A stretch of 64,000 nucleotides of DNA from positions 204,614 to 268,613 of the forward strand of contig JANQEW010000020.1 of assembly GCA_028278135.1 (NCBI GenBank), in the 5' to 3' direction. Positions 8,427 through 16,221 of this stretch are shown in pieces (position 1 is the stretch's first letter; every line of letters begins with the position of its first letter). The position numbers and the translations under genes were made by a program. The DNA is from Rhodospirillales bacterium (GTDB lineage Bacteria; Pseudomonadota; Alphaproteobacteria; Rhodospirillales; Rhodospirillaceae). The notes below the pieces were generated by a model that was not told where the DNA came from, searched no databases, and worked only from the letters and a program-made list of their open reading frames with translations.

Positions 8427-9833
8427 CTACCCCAACGCCTGCACTATTGCCTCAGTCATCTTTTTCGCATCTCCAAACAGCATCATGGTGTTCTCCCCAA
8501 AGAACAAAGGATTCTCCACACCGGCATAACCAGAAGCCATAGACCTCTTGACAAAGAGCACAGTCTTGGCTCTGTCTACTTCCAAAATGGGCATCCCATA
8601 AATTGGACTCGCAGGATTAGTTTTAGCCGAAGGATTCGTGACATCGTTGGCACCTATGAGATAGGCAACATCAGCCGTACTGAACTCGTGGTTTACCTCT
8701 TCCAGTTCGAAGACCTCGTCGTACGGCACACTCGCTTCTGCTAAGAGTACATTCATGTGTCCCGGCATGCGGCCAGCCACCGGATGGATGGCATACTTCA
8801 CCTCGACTCCTGCCTGTTTGAGGCCATCAGCCATTTCCCGCAGTGCATGTTGAGCCTGCGCCACTGCCATACCGTAGCCCGGCACTATGATAACCTTCGC
8901 AGCATTTTTCATGATAAAAGCGGCATCCTCCGCAGAACCGGCCTTCACAGCTTTCCCGGCAGACGCCGCCATAGCGTCGTCAGGACTACCCCCCTCGCTG
9001 CCTCCTCCAAAGCCACCCAAGACAACACTGAAGATTGATCGATTCATGCCCTTGCACATGATATAAGAAAGAATTGCCCCTGATGAGCCTACCAAGGCGC
9101 CAGTAATAATCAGAAGACTGTTACCCATGGTAAAGCCAATGCCAGCAGCTGCCCACCCTGAATAAGAGTTCAGCATGGAGATGACCACCGGCATATCCGC
9201 TCCCCCGATGGGCATGATCAGCAGGAAGCCGAGTGCGAAGGCCAGTGTCGTCAGGAAAAGGAACACGGTATAGGACTCTGTCGCTGCAAACCAAACTAAC
9301 AGCAAGACTAACGCTATACCAATACCCGCATTGAGCATGTGCTGCCTGGGAAATGTGAGCGGCTTTCCCGACAAAATCCCCTGGAGCTTAGCAAAAGCAA
9401 TGACAGAACCAGAAAATGTAATGGCGCCAACGGCAGTACCAAGCGCCATCTCAATCAAACTGCCAGCCATTATATGACCGACACTCCCTATGCCATAAGC
9501 TTCCGGAGCCAATAATGCCCCATAGGCCACCAGTACGGCTGCCATGCCAACCAGACTATGAAAGGCTGCGACGAGTTGTGGCAGGGCTGTCATCGGAATT
9601 TTACGGGCTATCACAGTCCCAATCGCACCGCCGCCGACAATACCAAAGACGATCCATGTGTAATCTTGGACTACCGGAGAGACTAAGGTAGTGAAAACGG
9701 CCAGGGCCATGCCGACTATGCCATAAACATTGCCGGCACGCGCGGCGTCTGGACTTGATAATCCGCGCAAAGCCATGATAAAGCAGACGGAGGCGATCAG
9801 ATACGCCAGCGTCGTGACAGAAGCAGCAGTCAT
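8427..9833 (-). CDS. pntB: NAD(P) transhydrogenase beta subunit
   Basis: A 468-residue inner-membrane protein. Residues 1-260 are about nine hydrophobic helices (domain II, proton channel). The remainder is the soluble NADP(H)-binding domain III with VIIVPGYGMAVAQAQH, AIHPVAGRMPGHMNVLLAE and LIGANDVTNPSA. With PntAA and PntAB it couples proton re-entry to hydride transfer from NADH to NADP+, supplying NADPH. The ATG at 9833 follows a G-rich stretch that can act as a Shine-Dalgarno site. The length is standard. Confidence 0.97.
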   Translation of the reverse strand: MTAASVTTLAYLIASVCFIMALRGLSSPDAARAGNVYGIVGMALAVFTTLVSPVVQDYTWIVFGIVGGGAIGTVIARKIPMTALPQLVAAFHSLVGMAAVLVAYGALLAPEAYGIGSVGHIMAGSLIEMALGTAVGAITFSGSVIAFAKLQGILSGKPLTFPRQHMLNAGIGIALVLLLVWFAATESYTVFLFLTTLAFALGFLLIMPIGGADMPVVISMLNSYSGWAAAGIGFTMGNSLLIITGALVGSSGAILSYIMCKGMNRSIFSVVLGGFGGGSEGGSPDDAMAASAGKAVKAGSAEDAAFIMKNAAKVIIVPGYGMAVAQAQHALREMADGLKQAGVEVKYAIHPVAGRMPGHMNVLLAEASVPYDEVFELEEVNHEFSTADVAYLIGANDVTNPSAKTNPASPIYGMPILEVDRAKTVLFVKRSMASGYAGVENPLFFGENTMMLFGDAKKMTEAIVQALG

Positions 9834-9845
9834 CTGCCCCCCCCC

Positions 9846-10265
9846 TTACTTCCCTTTCTTCTTGAACATCGCTAGCATGCGCTGGGTCACTGTGAACCCG
9901 CCAAAAATGTTCACAGAGGCTAGAACAACCGCTATAAACCCAAGTCCCTTGGAACTTGTTAAGCCCACGGGGCCGGTAGCCAGGATAGCTCCGACAATGA
10001 TGACTGAAGACACTGCATTGGTCACAGACATCAAGGGTGAATGCAAGGCCGGCGTTACTCGCCAGACTACGTAGTACCCTACAAAAACGGCGAGCACGAA
10101 TACTGTGAATAGACTCAGAAAGACTCCCTCTCCGTGAGGAGATGGAGAGCCAGCGGTAGCTGCCTGCAGCACAGCCCTGGCCTGCACGGCTAAAATCTCA
10201 GCACTTCTAGACACCACACCAGCCTGTTCTACGAGCCGATGCACCCCATCAAAGATCCCTTCCAT
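9846..10265 (-). CDS. pntAB: NAD(P) transhydrogenase alpha subunit part 2
   Basis: A 139-residue membrane subunit. After a roughly 45-residue soluble lead, three to four transmembrane helices appear ([20 protein letters not shown], the [15 protein letters not shown] region and the [12 protein letters not shown] region). These match the C-terminal part of the fused enterobacterial PntA. A separate small subunit is the Rhodospirillum-type arrangement. The ATG at 10265 overlaps the pntAA stop codon (TGATG), which implies translational coupling. The pntB start lies 12 bases downstream. Confidence 0.95.
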   Translation of the reverse strand: MEGIFDGVHRLVEQAGVVSRSAEILAVQARAVLQAATAGSPSPHGEGVFLSLFTVFVLAVFVGYYVVWRVTPALHSPLMSVTNAVSSVIIVGAILATGPVGLTSSKGLGFIAVVLASVNIFGGFTVTQRMLAMFKKKGK

Positions 10266-11425
10266 CACTTTCGTTCCTCACCGCTCTGCAGCATAGGATG
10301 GACAATTTTCCCAGCGTGGCAGACGCACGTGCCCTTCACTAGCTCGTCATCCCATTTGATTTGCAAAGAACGGCTCGTCTTATCAAGCATGGGATGAATG
10401 AAATTGTAAATATTTTTTGCAAAGAGTACAGACGCATCATGTGCGACTGTAGAAGCCAAATTGGCAGGACCAACAATATTGACATCGTATTGCAAGACGA
10501 CTCTGCCGTATTCGCTCAGCACGCAATTCCCCCCAGCCTCCACGGCTAAATCCATGATCACGGATCCCGGTTTCATATCTCTGACCATTTCTTCTGTAAT
10601 CAAAAGCGGCGCGGTCTTCCCGGGAATCAGGGCGGTTGTAATAGCAATATCAGTTCTTTTCAACTGTTCATGAATCACATGCGATTGTTTTTTCTTGTAA
10701 TCTTCATCCATTTCCCTAGCATAGCCACTGGCGGTCTCTGCACTTTTCATCGCCGTCTCATCAACGACCACGAACTTGGCGCCAAGAGACTCGACCTGCT
10801 CCTTGACGGCTGAGCGCACGTCAAAGGCATGCACGATGGCACCTAGTCTCTTAGCAGTTGCAATAGCCTGAAGACCAGCAACCCCAGCACCAAGAACCAA
10901 TACCCTAGTTGGCGGGATGGTGCCGGCCGCCGTCATCATCATCGGCATAGCACGTGTGAACAGAGACGCCGCATCAATCACAGCTTTATAACCTGCCAGA
11001 TTACTCTGCGAAGAGAGAACATCCATGCTCTGGGCACGAGAGATTCGCGGCATCAGTTCCATGGCAAAAGCCGTGAGACCAGCCTCTGCGTAGGCCGATG
11101 TTTCATGCGGGTAACTTAAAGCACCAAGATTGGCAACAAGGACAGCTCCTTTTTTGAGCAGGGCTATTTCCCCCGTTCCTTCTGCCTCTGTGAGCGGACG
11201 CTGCACCTTGAGCACAAGGTCAGCGTCTTTCAGTGCCATGGCTGCATCAGAAGCAATGTGTGCCCCCGCTTCACTAAACATGGCGTCAACCATATGAGCC
11301 GCATTCCCAGCGCCTGATTCGACTACCACGTCGAAGCCCAAAGCCACATATCTCTTCACCACGTCAGGCGACACCGCCACACGACTTTCATGGGGACGGC
11401 ACTCTTTCGGTATGGCAATCCGCAT
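10265..11425 (-). CDS. pntAA: NAD(P) transhydrogenase alpha subunit part 1
   Basis: A 386-residue soluble NAD(H)-binding domain I protein. The start ATG at 11425 gives [20 protein letters not shown], the canonical N-terminus, with AAGGAAGGGG upstream. The dinucleotide-binding fold shows [35 protein letters not shown] and the [14 protein letters not shown] segment are family signatures. It ends with TGA, overlapping pntAB. A 12-bp tandem duplication (11444-11468) lies just upstream. It is first in the operon pntAA-pntAB-pntB. Confidence 0.96.
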   Translation of the reverse strand: MRIAIPKECRPHESRVAVSPDVVKRYVALGFDVVVESGAGNAAHMVDAMFSEAGAHIASDAAMALKDADLVLKVQRPLTEAEGTGEIALLKKGAVLVANLGALSYPHETSAYAEAGLTAFAMELMPRISRAQSMDVLSSQSNLAGYKAVIDAASLFTRAMPMMMTAAGTIPPTRVLVLGAGVAGLQAIATAKRLGAIVHAFDVRSAVKEQVESLGAKFVVVDETAMKSAETASGYAREMDEDYKKKQSHVIHEQLKRTDIAITTALIPGKTAPLLITEEMVRDMKPGSVIMDLAVEAGGNCVLSEYGRVVLQYDVNIVGPANLASTVAHDASVLFAKNIYNFIHPMLDKTSRSLQIKWDDELVKGTCVCHAGKIVHPMLQSGEERK

Positions 11426-11443
11426 CAGGTTAGGCCCCCTTCC

Positions 11444-11468
11444 TTTTGCACAGTCTTTTTGCACAGTC
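11444..11468. repeat. 12-bp tandem duplication in the pntAA leader
   Basis: Two copies of ttttgcacagtc are separated by one extra t, about 19-43 bases upstream of the pntAA start on its non-template side. The copy nearest the gene flanks the ribosome-binding site. The rest of the gap (11470-11682) holds another tandem tract at 11523-11540 (caatatact twice) and no gene. Confidence 0.85.
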
Positions 11469-11682
11469 TTGCTCAAGCCCTTCTTGCTAGGAGTCCTTAT
11501 GACCGCTAAAGAGGGAGATCCACAATATACTCAATATACTCAATACTCAATGAAAGGGCGGAAGTTTCTTTTTTTTCGACACGATACAGATATCTCACGA
11601 TTCCGACATCTGCCGACAGGAGAGACTAGACAAAAGGACCACTTTCCGGTATCGCGATACTATACCAGAGAGACTATACCAG

Positions 11683-11758
<76 letters not shown>

Positions 11759-11815
11759 GACGACGATATTGTTGCACAGCACGCGCAACGGACCGCAACA
11801 GAGATGGAAAACCGG

Positions 11816-11886
11816 AGCGGGTGAGGGGAATCGAACCCCCATCGTAAGCTTGGGAAGCTTCTGCTCTGCCATTGAGCTACACCCGC
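11816..11886 (-). tRNA. tRNA-Gly (CCC)
   Basis: The minus strand gives acceptor GCGGGTG paired with CACCCGC, D arm GCTCAATGGCAGAGC, and anticodon loop TTCCCAA with anticodon CCC. T loop TTCGATT sits on a stem of five pairs including one G-U. The anticodon stem has one G-A mismatch at the 27-43 position. The genome continues CCG rather than CCA after the discriminator T, so CCA must be added post-transcriptionally. It reads GGG codons. Confidence 0.93.
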
Positions 11887-11940
11887 CAGCTGGTGCAATA
11901 GCAGTTTCAGCGAGTATATGCAAGGCGAGGAAAAAAACCG

Positions 11941-12981
11941 TCACTCTGGCCTGTTGCAGACAGAGTCACCTTTCGCAGGCAGCAGATGACTGATCCCGAG
12001 TATTCCTCCCCATATAATCCAAGCAATTTCCTGCCCACGTTTTACCATAGCGACAGAGAGCGCGATTGGGGCCTGCGCCCCAAGAGCTGTGAAAGCAACA
12101 AAAAAAACACCTTCCTGTACACCAATGGATGCAGGAATGAAGAAGGTCCCCGCTCGTACCATCTGGACCAGTGACTCAACGATCCAGGCATCGAGCAGAT
12201 CAATGGAGAGGCCTAAAAAAGAGGCAGCATAGTATGTTTCCAGTGCGCACAAAACCCACGCCCCCATGGCAAGAATCACAGCCCCAATAAAACGAACGCG
12301 CCATTGTGTGTAGAAGACCATCAGACGATGGTCTATGTCTTCAACATAATGAAAAATCGCCTTGATTCTGTCGCCGATGACGGTCCGTGACAGCCCTCTG
12401 ATAACCCGTGAGGCGATCTGCCAGCGCTGTACAGCAAATAAACCCAAAATGGCCATTATAAACGTACCAAGTCCGATCCCAGCAGGCGCCGTTAATGAGA
12501 CGGGGAAGATGGGTCGAAGGAGAATCAACACAAACCCGACTGCCAAAAAGAAAACAAGGGCTATCAGGTTGACAGTTCTTGCGAGAATCAACGAAGCTAT
12601 GCTTTCCCTATAAGGCAGTTCATAACGTCTCTTCATAAGCACAGCCTTAAGGGGTTCACCGCCCATGCCACCCGCCGGTAGCACCATGTTCCAGGCTTCT
12701 CCTACCATCCGCACTTTCCATGACCGGTATAGCCAGAGCCATGTCACCGGGAGGGGAGTAAGAGCTAAATGCCAAGTGATAGAATCAACTATAAAGACTG
12801 CTAGGTAGATAAAAAAAACAACGGCAATACCCACCACACCAATCGCAAGGACATTGTCAAACACGGCCAAAGGATTGGCAAGCCCCAAGACGTATACGAA
12901 AAGCCCGATGCTTGGCAGAAGAACGAGGATCTTGAACAGAGGTATGAAAGATTTTCTCGTCACTGCATAAACCAACGACAT
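11941..12981 (-). CDS. Lysylphosphatidylglycerol-synthase-type transmembrane protein (HpnL-like)
   Basis: A 346-residue integral membrane protein with about eight hydrophobic helices and no soluble catalytic domain. The conserved loop WNMVLPAGGMGGEPLKAVLMKRRY near residue 115 and the later motif FIPASIGVQEGVFF near 290 are typical of the flippase-like UPF0104/AglD family. In alphaproteobacteria, members called HpnL occur with hopanoid genes, and an hpnN homologue lies 32 kb away here. It may move or present lipids across the inner membrane; the substrate is not readable. The tRNA-Gly gene lies 54 bases downstream on the same strand. Confidence 0.8.
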   Translation of the reverse strand: MSLVYAVTRKSFIPLFKILVLLPSIGLFVYVLGLANPLAVFDNVLAIGVVGIAVVFFIYLAVFIVDSITWHLALTPLPVTWLWLYRSWKVRMVGEAWNMVLPAGGMGGEPLKAVLMKRRYELPYRESIASLILARTVNLIALVFFLAVGFVLILLRPIFPVSLTAPAGIGLGTFIMAILGLFAVQRWQIASRVIRGLSRTVIGDRIKAIFHYVEDIDHRLMVFYTQWRVRFIGAVILAMGAWVLCALETYYAASFLGLSIDLLDAWIVESLVQMVRAGTFFIPASIGVQEGVFFVAFTALGAQAPIALSVAMVKRGQEIAWIIWGGILGISHLLPAKGDSVCNRPE

Positions 12982-13363
12982 GGAAGACTTTTGCCTCCCG
13001 CCGTCACAACGGCCCCCTTTCTGGGGATGGGGAATCGTTCCATCTTTCCGCTAGGGGCGGCGGCCCAGCCATGTACTGACCTATCGGACATGCTCTCATT
13101 CCTTTGCCGCTCGCTTGGCAGCAAAATCCTGTATGCTCTTTCCTCAGGAAGATTTTAAGCAAATTAAGAAAATATTGATTTTCGCGCAAAAAATAATCTG
13201 CCTACATTCTAATGATTGCGGAGTACCCCTCCCATTGCTCCTAAAAAACAATCCCAATAAAACATCTGCTCCCTGTCAGCAACACCGGTCTCAGACAGAA
13301 GGCCGTGTGATGCTTTCCCAGAAGCATTATTTCTCTTCGTAACAGTAACGGGGATAACATTTA
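12982..13363. other. Intergenic gap without a recognised gene
   Basis: About 380 bases, AT-rich towards 13140-13260. I see no coding frame with a supportable product, no tRNA and no clear terminator. It probably holds the promoter region of the HpnL-like gene and the 3' flank of the next minus-strand gene. Confidence 0.5.
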
Positions 13364-13720
13364 TCACTCATACCTTTTGAGGGCAATATCTTTGATTGCA
13401 ACATACTCTATAGTTGCTCCAGTACCATCCAGATCGACAATCATGACATCCCCGTCAATGCGATGGTCAGCAGCGACATGAGTATTAAAATAATGCCAAA
13501 CATAGCAGACAGAAATTTTTTCCAGAGCTCCAGGCTGTTTGTTTGTGTCACAGCGGACGTAAGAGACGTAAGATTCTAATGCACAGCGTGCCCGATTGAG
13601 CTCCTTATCATCATGGTATTTTTCCTTTCTCAGATGCTGGAGAAATTCTTCATAGCACGCTGCCTCAATGTGAAAGTCAACGACCGTGCCACCGCAGTAA
13701 TAGATAACTGTGCGCCTCAT
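13364..13720 (-). CDS. Unrecognised 118-residue protein
   Basis: The ATG at 13720 is preferred over an upstream in-frame TTG. The product is soluble and slightly acidic, with alternating helix-rich (YEEFLQHLRKEKYHDDKEL) and beta-rich segments and a C-terminal stretch GDVMIVDLDGTGATIEYVAI. No signal peptide or membrane span is seen. I do not recognise the family. Support for coding comes from balanced composition, low stop-codon density and acidic/basic patterning unlike the translations of the other frames. It lies 332 bases downstream of another unknown gene on the same strand, across AT-rich DNA. Confidence 0.5.
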   Translation of the reverse strand: MRRTVIYYCGGTVVDFHIEAACYEEFLQHLRKEKYHDDKELNRARCALESYVSYVRCDTNKQPGALEKISVCYVWHYFNTHVAADHRIDGDVMIVDLDGTGATIEYVAIKDIALKRYE

Positions 13721-14052
13721 GCTCTGCGTGCCTTTTTCGAAGAAACGATGGACCAATCCACTGGGCTGCTTGCTGAGAAAGTCTCATACAGTCAGTACGC
13801 TCAGTACGCACTGCACGCACCCTCTGTGCATCCTGTCTCTCCTGAGTGGTTAGTGGAGGAATCAGAACGCTCGTGAGACGCGCTGGCAAGGCTGGCCCCG
13901 TCACTCCCTATCCCTATCAGACAGGCGCCACGATGCTGAAGAAGATCCACACACTACGTATATCTATATATTACTACATATTACTATATGTATATATATC
14001 GTATAATTTTTATAAATTGTTTTCCTGTCAAAATGCTTTTGTCAAGGAACGG
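13721..14052. other. AT-rich intergenic region with small tandem repeats
   Basis: It contains a duplicated tcagtacgc (13792-13809) and a long TA-rich run around 13960-14020. No gene or structural RNA is recognised. The AT-rich part could hold a promoter for the minus-strand gene ending at 13364. Confidence 0.5.
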
Positions 14053-14460
14053 CTAAGTCTTCGTGTCAAGAAACTGATAGATAATATCTCCCTCTTTAAG
14101 AGTAAAATAACTAGCAGATAACACCCTTGGTATGCCATTCCCATCCATCTCTACCGTGTCTGATTCCACATTGAGCCAAACTGAAACCGTCCCGTTACCA
14201 GCCTTTACAGCAATAATCCGTTGAGCGATCTCGGTGTATTCTGCGTCACTGACCCAACGCGTTGCTGACAAGATTAAGCTACCGTTTCTTTCGATTAACG
14301 CACCCTCTGGTGCGCGTGCCCCCACACGAATGGCAACGCTGGCATCAATATACCCCTGTTCCGCTTCCGCTCCGCTACCATCAAGAATGATCAGCTTGTG
14401 ACCATTGATGCCCTGAGCCACAGAACACTCGTTGATAATGATCCAGAATGTTGCTTCCAT
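14053..14460 (-). CDS. Unrecognised 135-residue protein
   Basis: It starts one base after the stop codon of the upstream unknown gene (TAA, T, ATG), a spacing that implies translational coupling. It is acidic and predicted to be mostly beta-strand, with repeated short strands (NGHKLIILDGSG, YIDASVAIRVGAR, NGSLILSATRWV, TVSVWLNVESDTVEMDGNG). No signal peptide or membrane span is present. The pattern could suit a small beta-barrel or sandwich fold, but no family is recognised. Its partner upstream looks exported, so a two-component function is possible but unproven. Confidence 0.6.
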   Translation of the reverse strand: MEATFWIIINECSVAQGINGHKLIILDGSGAEAEQGYIDASVAIRVGARAPEGALIERNGSLILSATRWVSDAEYTEIAQRIIAVKAGNGTVSVWLNVESDTVEMDGNGIPRVLSASYFTLKEGDIIYQFLDTKT

Positions 14461-14461
14461 A

Positions 14462-14980
14462 TTATTTGCCCCCTGTTCGCTTGATGCCTCGCCGTGTCAT
14501 CTTGCCAGATAGATTCTGCGAGTGAGCAATGCTATCGAGTATAACCAGAGGTGCAGCTGGTGCAACGGACGGCCCGTCAGGCCACGGGTCCATTGTGAGC
14601 GGCACCAGCCAATCAATGGGTGCCAAATCCTCCATACCAGAAACGGTGTCGTGACCGACCAGACTACGAATGTTGGGCAGAGCCCAACCAACCCCGGCGG
14701 CCCGCAACAGGAGGACGGTGCCAATGCTGCGATCAGCGGTTTCAACATGATACGCTGCAGCACGCGCTCGACCTTTCCCCGCTAACGTAGGCCGCAAGCC
14801 GCACTCCTGTGGCACGTTCAGCCAAGGAGACGCAAAAAAGGGGATTGGGAGTCCGACTCTTTGCGCATTCTGAGCGCTCAAACCGGCCTTACAACAATTA
14901 AAATTTGTATAAAAAAATATAAAAATAATAATAGCAAAAGTTGATAAACGAAGCGTGTGAAGGAGACGACAACATGGCAT
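14462..14980 (-). CDS. Unrecognised secreted or membrane-anchored protein
   Basis: A 172-residue product. The ATG at 14980 is chosen because GAGGGAAG lies upstream. An N-terminal hydrophobic segment (STFAIIIFIFFYTNF, residues 13-27) after basic residues, followed by cysteines and a small-residue stretch, reads as a signal peptide or anchor. The mature part is rich in Pro, Gly and Arg, contains RVGLPIPFFASPWLNVP, and has no recognised domain. GLPIPFFAS faintly recalls the start of alphaproteobacterial SH3-like exported proteins, but the downstream motifs of that family are absent. It is coupled to the 14053-14460 gene. It lies downstream of bamF, where an M16 peptidase gene is common in relatives. 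Confidence 0.55.
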   Translation of the reverse strand: MPCCRLLHTLRLSTFAIIIFIFFYTNFNCCKAGLSAQNAQRVGLPIPFFASPWLNVPQECGLRPTLAGKGRARAAAYHVETADRSIGTVLLLRAAGVGWALPNIRSLVGHDTVSGMEDLAPIDWLVPLTMDPWPDGPSVAPAAPLVILDSIAHSQNLSGKMTRRGIKRTGGK

Positions 14981-15112
14981 CACATCTTCCCTCTTTTCCT
15001 CTGCCCGACCCCGACGCATGCGCAATACAAGTATGCCCTCATCTCGCGATCTTCCTCAAAACGAGTGTCCCAGCATGTCCGTGCACCGTGCACTCAGAAG
15101 CCAGCGTTGGAC

Positions 15113-15631
15113 TCACCTCACTCCTTCTTGCAGGCGACGCAGTTCTTTCCCCATGTCTACCGCTGGTCCGCCTTCTGGAAGACTCTCACGCCAGAACATC
15201 ATGCGATCTATGAGGTGACGTCGCTCCAATAGCATTGTGATCGCCTCATGATCAACAATGGCTCTAATGTCCGACCAACCAGAATCTGCTCCTGCCATCT
15301 GCAGGAATGTCTGCAGTGCTGGTGTCCTTGCGCGATCACTGCTCCACCCTGGCTGAGGGTAACCCGTGAGGACTTGAGAGAGATGAGAGAGCGGCTTCTC
15401 AGGAAAAAGCTCCAGCTGTCGTCGTCTTGCTGCAACCGTTGCGATTGCAATGAGATCCACGGTCTCTGGCACCTCTAATGGCACACGGCTCATGAGCAGA
15501 AATGCGTCTGGCACGGTCTTCTCATAGCTAAGACTCTTGCGAATCTCTGCACAGCCGGACAACTGGCCTCCTCCAAGGATGACCAGCAGTAGTACGGCCA
15601 TAACACGCAAAAAATGCTTGCACACGAGCAT
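15113..15631 (-). CDS. BamF-type outer-membrane lipoprotein (DUF3035)
   Basis: A 172-residue lipoprotein precursor. The hydrophobic signal segment (residues 9-23) ends in the lipobox LSGC, with the acylated Cys at about position 27. The following DAFLLMSRVPLEVPE is the hallmark DUF3035 motif (P-DEF-VV-R-PL-VPP). This family was described as BamF, an alphaproteobacterial subunit of the beta-barrel assembly machinery. Maturation would need LspA, encoded 58 bases upstream on the same strand, which is also the usual gene order. The C-terminal half is less conserved. Assignment is by motif plus synteny. Confidence 0.8.
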   Translation of the reverse strand: MLVCKHFLRVMAVLLLVILGGGQLSGCAEIRKSLSYEKTVPDAFLLMSRVPLEVPETVDLIAIATVAARRRQLELFPEKPLSHLSQVLTGYPQPGWSSDRARTPALQTFLQMAGADSGWSDIRAIVDHEAITMLLERRHLIDRMMFWRESLPEGGPAVDMGKELRRLQEGVR

Positions 15632-15689
15632 TACCCTTGGCGATTGAATTTCTCAACGCCAGGATTCTTCGGATTCAGTCTTAGACTGA

Positions 15690-16169
15690 TCAGAATCGAG
15701 GACCAGAATCTGGGCGGTACAATAGGGCATCGCTCATTAGCACTAGCGCACCCATGGTAATGGCAAGATCGGCCACATTAAAGGCTGGCCAATGCAAACT
15801 CAAGATGTGCAAATCAATAAAGTCTAGTACGCCATGGTGACGCAATCTGTCAATATTATTTCCTATTGCACCACTAATAATCAAATAAAACGAATATTTT
15901 ATGTGTATTGATCTCGTATATCTTAATAAAACTACTAAACAAATAATAATAATTGAAGATATAATAAAAAAAACATAAAAAGAATTTCTATTTTGAAAAA
16001 AACCGAAACTTATGCCATAGTTCCAAGTCAAAATGACATTGAAAAATGAGGTGATCTCGATAGCCCTTGGTATGGCCGTGAACTGAGTCAGGACCCATCC
16101 TTTGCTGAACTGATCCAAGAGCAAGATCGTGCCCACTAAAGCCAGTGAAAAATGGCCATTATGCCTCAC
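15690..16169 (-). CDS. lspA: Lipoprotein signal peptidase (signal peptidase II)
   Basis: A 159-residue inner-membrane aspartyl protease with four transmembrane helices. The two catalytic aspartates are visible in GAIGNNIDRL and in FNVADLAITMG; N-W-GISFGFF is the conserved second motif. It removes the signal peptide of prolipoproteins after lipidation. The start is GTG at 16169. A 7-bp duplication (16163-16176) spans this start. The central section (about 15840-16030) is strikingly AT-rich compared with both ends of the gene. It lies between ileS and bamF on the same strand, the common ileS-lspA arrangement. Confidence 0.95.
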   Translation of the reverse strand: MRHNGHFSLALVGTILLLDQFSKGWVLTQFTAIPRAIEITSFFNVILTWNYGISFGFFQNRNSFYVFFIISSIIIICLVVLLRYTRSIHIKYSFYLIISGAIGNNIDRLRHHGVLDFIDLHILSLHWPAFNVADLAITMGALVLMSDALLYRPDSGPRF

Positions 16170-16221
16170 GCCTCACGCCCCCTCTGAGCCTTTGCTGTCC
16201 GGGCCCACCTCGCATCATGAT

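Noticed and set aside
14462..14980. Possible SH3-like exported protein, based on GLPIPFFAS near the mature N-terminus.
   Set aside because: The diagnostic following motifs (NLR-GPG and W-V) are absent in any frame I checked, so the resemblance is too weak to name.
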